From Pseudomonadota bacterium (lineage in GTDB: Bacteria; Pseudomonadota; Gammaproteobacteria; Xanthomonadales; Rhodanobacteraceae): DNA of 8,383 nucleotides. The notes beneath the pieces were generated by a model. It saw only the letters and a program-made list of their open reading frames with translations. It was not told the origin of the DNA and made no database searches. The DNA lies in the NCBI GenBank assembly GCA_023412995.1, contig JAEZQS010000040.1, positions 1 through 8,383 of the forward strand, read 5' to 3'. Positions 6,308 to 8,383 of the stretch are shown piece by piece. The position numbers and the translations under genes were made by a program. Position 1 is the first letter of the stretch, and every line of letters starts with the position of its first letter.

Positions 6308-8383
6308 ATGAAAACAGTCAAGGCTGGCGTCATCGCCAGCGTTCTCATCGGCGCGGCTGCGTGGGTCCTTCCCGCCGTCGCCCTCAGTCCCGTTATGCAG
6401 TTCCCCGGCGCCGCCTCCGGCCACGGATGGCCGGTGGAGGCTTCACCGGGCGTGGCCGTCAACCCGCTCGCGCCGCTCGACTGGCTGGAGCAGAAGGTGG
6501 TCGCTTCCGATGGCCAGGGCTCGGACCTGTTCGGGTTTCGCACGCTCATCGATGGCGACACCGCCTTCGTCAGCGCGCCGGCTCCCGGTCCGCGGCCCGG
6601 CGCTGTGTATGTTTACGAGCGCGTCGGCGATACGTGGGTGGAAACGCAGAAGCTCGTCGCCACGCCACCGGCCGGCACGCCGCCGGGCTGGTCGGATTTC
6701 TTCGGCTGGTCGCTGTCGGTGTCGAACGGGCGCCTGCTGGTCGGTGCGCCGGACGTGTTCAACCCGATGTTCGGACCGGTCGGCGGCGCGTTCCTGTTCA
6801 CGCGCGATGCGGGCGGCACCTGGACGCAGACCGCCACTTTCCTGCCGCCACAGCCCGGCACGCTCAACTGGTACGGCGGCGCGGTGGGACTGGCAGGCGA
6901 CACCGTCGTCATCGGCGAGAACATGTACGACCGCAACGGCCCGGTGTCCCAGGGTGCGGCGCACGTCTACAACGAGGTCGGCGGTGTCTGGACGCTGACC
7001 GACACCGTGCTGGCCAGCGACGGTGCGCCGAACGACGGGCGCCTTTTCGGCAGCGCCATCGCGGTCTCGCCGGACGGCAGCCGCGTCGCGATCGGTTCAC
7101 CCGGACCGGACTGGTCCTCCGGCAGCTACCCGGAGAACGCCGCCTACGTGTTCTCGGTCGTGAACGGCAACCTCACGGAGCTGCAGATGCTGCAGGCCGA
7201 TGACGACATGCCCGGCAACCAGTTCGGCTTCGACCTCGCGCTCGACGGCACGCGCCTGCTGGTGGGTGCACCGGGCAGCGACATCGGCGGCAACGACCAC
7301 CAGGGCGCCGTCTACGTTTTCGACGCCAGCGGCGGCAGCTACCAGCAGACGCAGAAGCTGGTCGGCGACGCGGGCCAACCCTACGAGCAGTTCGGCCAGT
7401 CCGTCGCGTTCGGCGGCACCCATGCGCTGGTCGGCATGTGGCTGCACAACGACGATCCGAACCTGCCGCCCCCCACGCCCGGAGCGGGCCGCGTGCACCT
7501 GTTCGACGCCACCGGCTCCACATGGCCACTGGCCGGGGTCTTCACGGCCAGCGACGCGGCGCCGGATGATTCCTTCGGCTGGGACGTGGCAGCCAGCGCC
7601 GCCGCCCTGCTGGTCGGCTCGCAGGGCAGCGTCGACGGCAACGCGTACCAGGGCGCCGCGTATTTCTACCGGGAGAATGCCGGTGGCGGCGACCTCGTCT
7701 GCTCCGGTCCAGTCAACCATGCGCTCGTGGACGACATTTCGGGCACGTCGGTGGACTGGGAAACCGGTGACATCGTCGATGACGACACGGCGGGCTACGA
7801 CATCAATATCTACAGCTCGGGCGGCATGCGCACCTGGTGGAACGGCGCGCCGGCCGGCAATGCGGTCGTGGCGTCCAGCACCTCCAGTGCCAATGCCAGC
7901 GTGCTGGCGGAAGGCGCGGTGGTGGGTGCCGGATCGACCTGGTCGCGCACCAATGGCGCGATGACCGACTTCCAGGCGGGCGCTGACGGCTACCTCGGCT
8001 TCCGCTTCGATTGCGACGCCGGCACGTGCTACGGCTATGCGCACCTGACGACGAGCGCGGGCGGTGGCTATCCGGCCACGCTGGTGGACTATTGCTACGA
8101 CAGCGCCGGCAACGACGTCACCATCGGTGGCAGCTCCGGCGGCGATCCCGACATCGCGGTGACGCCGTCGAGCCTGGACTTCGCCATCGATGCCGGCGGC
8201 AGCGACAGCGCGACGCTGGCGATCGCCAACGAAGGCACGGGCACGCTCGACTTCACCATCAGCGAAGCGGCGGGCGCCAACGTGCCGTCGAGCAGCTTCC
8301 TGACGGCGCGTGACCGCACGATCAAGCTGGGCAGTGCCGGCAGCGGCAGCCTGGCGGTCAACCCGAATGCTGGCCTCGGCCTG
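6308..8383 (+). CDS. Exported FG-GAP beta-propeller protein (3' partial)
   Basis: The frame stays open for 692 codons to the right edge with no stop. Residues 1-26 (MKTVKAGVIASVLIGAAAWV..AVA) are a signal peptide, so the protein is periplasmic, surface-bound or secreted. Seven FG-GAP-type repeats follow, marked by F/Y-G at residues 75, 132, 189, 247, 306, 362 and 423. Most carry a later VGAP-like turn (best in repeats 1, 2 and 5) and a GAVYVY-like strand, then a T/Q-rich strand such as TQKL. This predicts a seven-bladed propeller (about 59-456). Residues about 460-610 form a separate beta domain holding all four cysteines (465, 569, 574, 596), with YLGFRFDC and TCYGYAHLTTS motifs. From 613, DIAVTPSSLDFAIDAGGSDS and what follows resemble an ASH-like/choice-of-anchor immunoglobulin-like domain, cut by the window. 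The start follows AGGGGAG. A role in adhesion or surface binding is inference; no catalytic motif is visible. Further Ig-like repeats or a sorting signal may follow. Confidence 0.85.
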   Translation, partial: MKTVKAGVIASVLIGAAAWVLPAVALSPVMQFPGAASGHGWPVEASPGVAVNPLAPLDWLEQKVVASDGQGSDLFGFRTLIDGDTAFVSAPAPGPRPGAVYVYERVGDTWVETQKLVATPPAGTPPGWSDFFGWSLSVSNGRLLVGAPDVFNPMFGPVGGAFLFTRDAGGTWTQTATFLPPQPGTLNWYGGAVGLAGDTVVIGENMYDRNGPVSQGAAHVYNEVGGVWTLTDTVLASDGAPNDGRLFGSAIAVSPDGSRVAIGSPGPDWSSGSYPENAAYVFSVVNGNLTELQMLQADDDMPGNQFGFDLALDGTRLLVGAPGSDIGGNDHQGAVYVFDASGGSYQQTQKLVGDAGQPYEQFGQSVAFGGTHALVGMWLHNDDPNLPPPTPGAGRVHLFDATGSTWPLAGVFTASDAAPDDSFGWDVAASAAALLVGSQGSVDGNAYQGAAYFYRENAGGGDLVCSGPVNHALVDDISGTSVDWETGDIVDDDTAGYDINIYSSGGMRTWWNGAPAGNAVVASSTSSANASVLAEGAVVGAGSTWSRTNGAMTDFQAGADGYLGFRFDCDAGTCYGYAHLTTSAGGGYPATLVDYCYDSAGNDVTIGGSSGGDPDIAVTPSSLDFAIDAGGSDSATLAIANEGTGTLDFTISEAAGANVPSSSFLTARDRTIKLGSAGSGSLAVNPNAGLGL

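Noticed and set aside
6644..7359. Shared 11-mer ACGCAGAAGCT (6644-6654 and 7349-7359) as a DNA repeat
   Set aside because: It encodes the same TQKL strand of two FG-GAP repeats, so protein-level repetition explains it.
7097..8044. 315-codon minus-strand open frame opposite the FG-GAP gene
   Set aside because: It has no family motif, and the opposite strand holds a coherent repeat protein with a signal peptide and strong ribosome site. Long antisense frames are expected in GC-rich coding DNA.

Overview
The window is GC-rich throughout, with strong G/C preference at third codon positions in every gene. It reads as ordinary chromosomal DNA of a gammaproteobacterium in or near the Xanthomonadaceae/Lysobacteraceae (Lysobacter, Luteimonas or Pseudoxanthomonas type). 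The taxon is inferred from the type of TonB-dependent receptor, the GC-rich coding style and the exported FG-GAP protein with its Cys-rich C-terminal domain. I see no tRNA, rRNA, CRISPR array, insertion sequence or phage gene, and no abrupt change in composition.

Layout from left to right: (1) a TonB-dependent outer-membrane receptor on the + strand, missing its N-terminus at the window edge (2-2698). (2) A 242-bp convergent intergenic region with GC-rich hairpins. (3) Two minus-strand genes: a signal-peptide-bearing dienelactone hydrolase family protein (4367-3576) followed 95 bp downstream by a low-affinity iron permease family protein (3480-2941). (4) Divergent from the hydrolase across about 100 bp, a cytochrome c' gene (4468-4923). 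(5) Only 8 bp after it, a gene for a two-HTH regulator with a TrmB-like N-terminus and a LuxR/GerE-like C-terminus (4932-6032). (6) A 275-bp intergenic region with a plausible promoter. (7) A large exported FG-GAP protein (6308 to beyond the right edge).

The genes do not form one obvious pathway. The tightest unit is cytochrome c' plus regulator, which are probably co-transcribed. Cytochromes c' bind NO and are linked to nitrosative-stress protection, so the regulator may control that gene or the divergent hydrolase; this is inference. The TonB receptor and iron permease both suggest uptake or envelope functions, but they converge and are separately transcribed.

The most structured object is the FG-GAP protein. 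It has seven evenly spaced repeats (56-61 residues apart) that appear to form a closed seven-bladed beta-propeller, then a four-cysteine beta domain and the start of an ASH-like/choice-of-anchor domain that runs off the window. I found no convincing new defence, mobile or RNA-based system. The findings are mainly unusual domain architectures and candidate regulatory sites.
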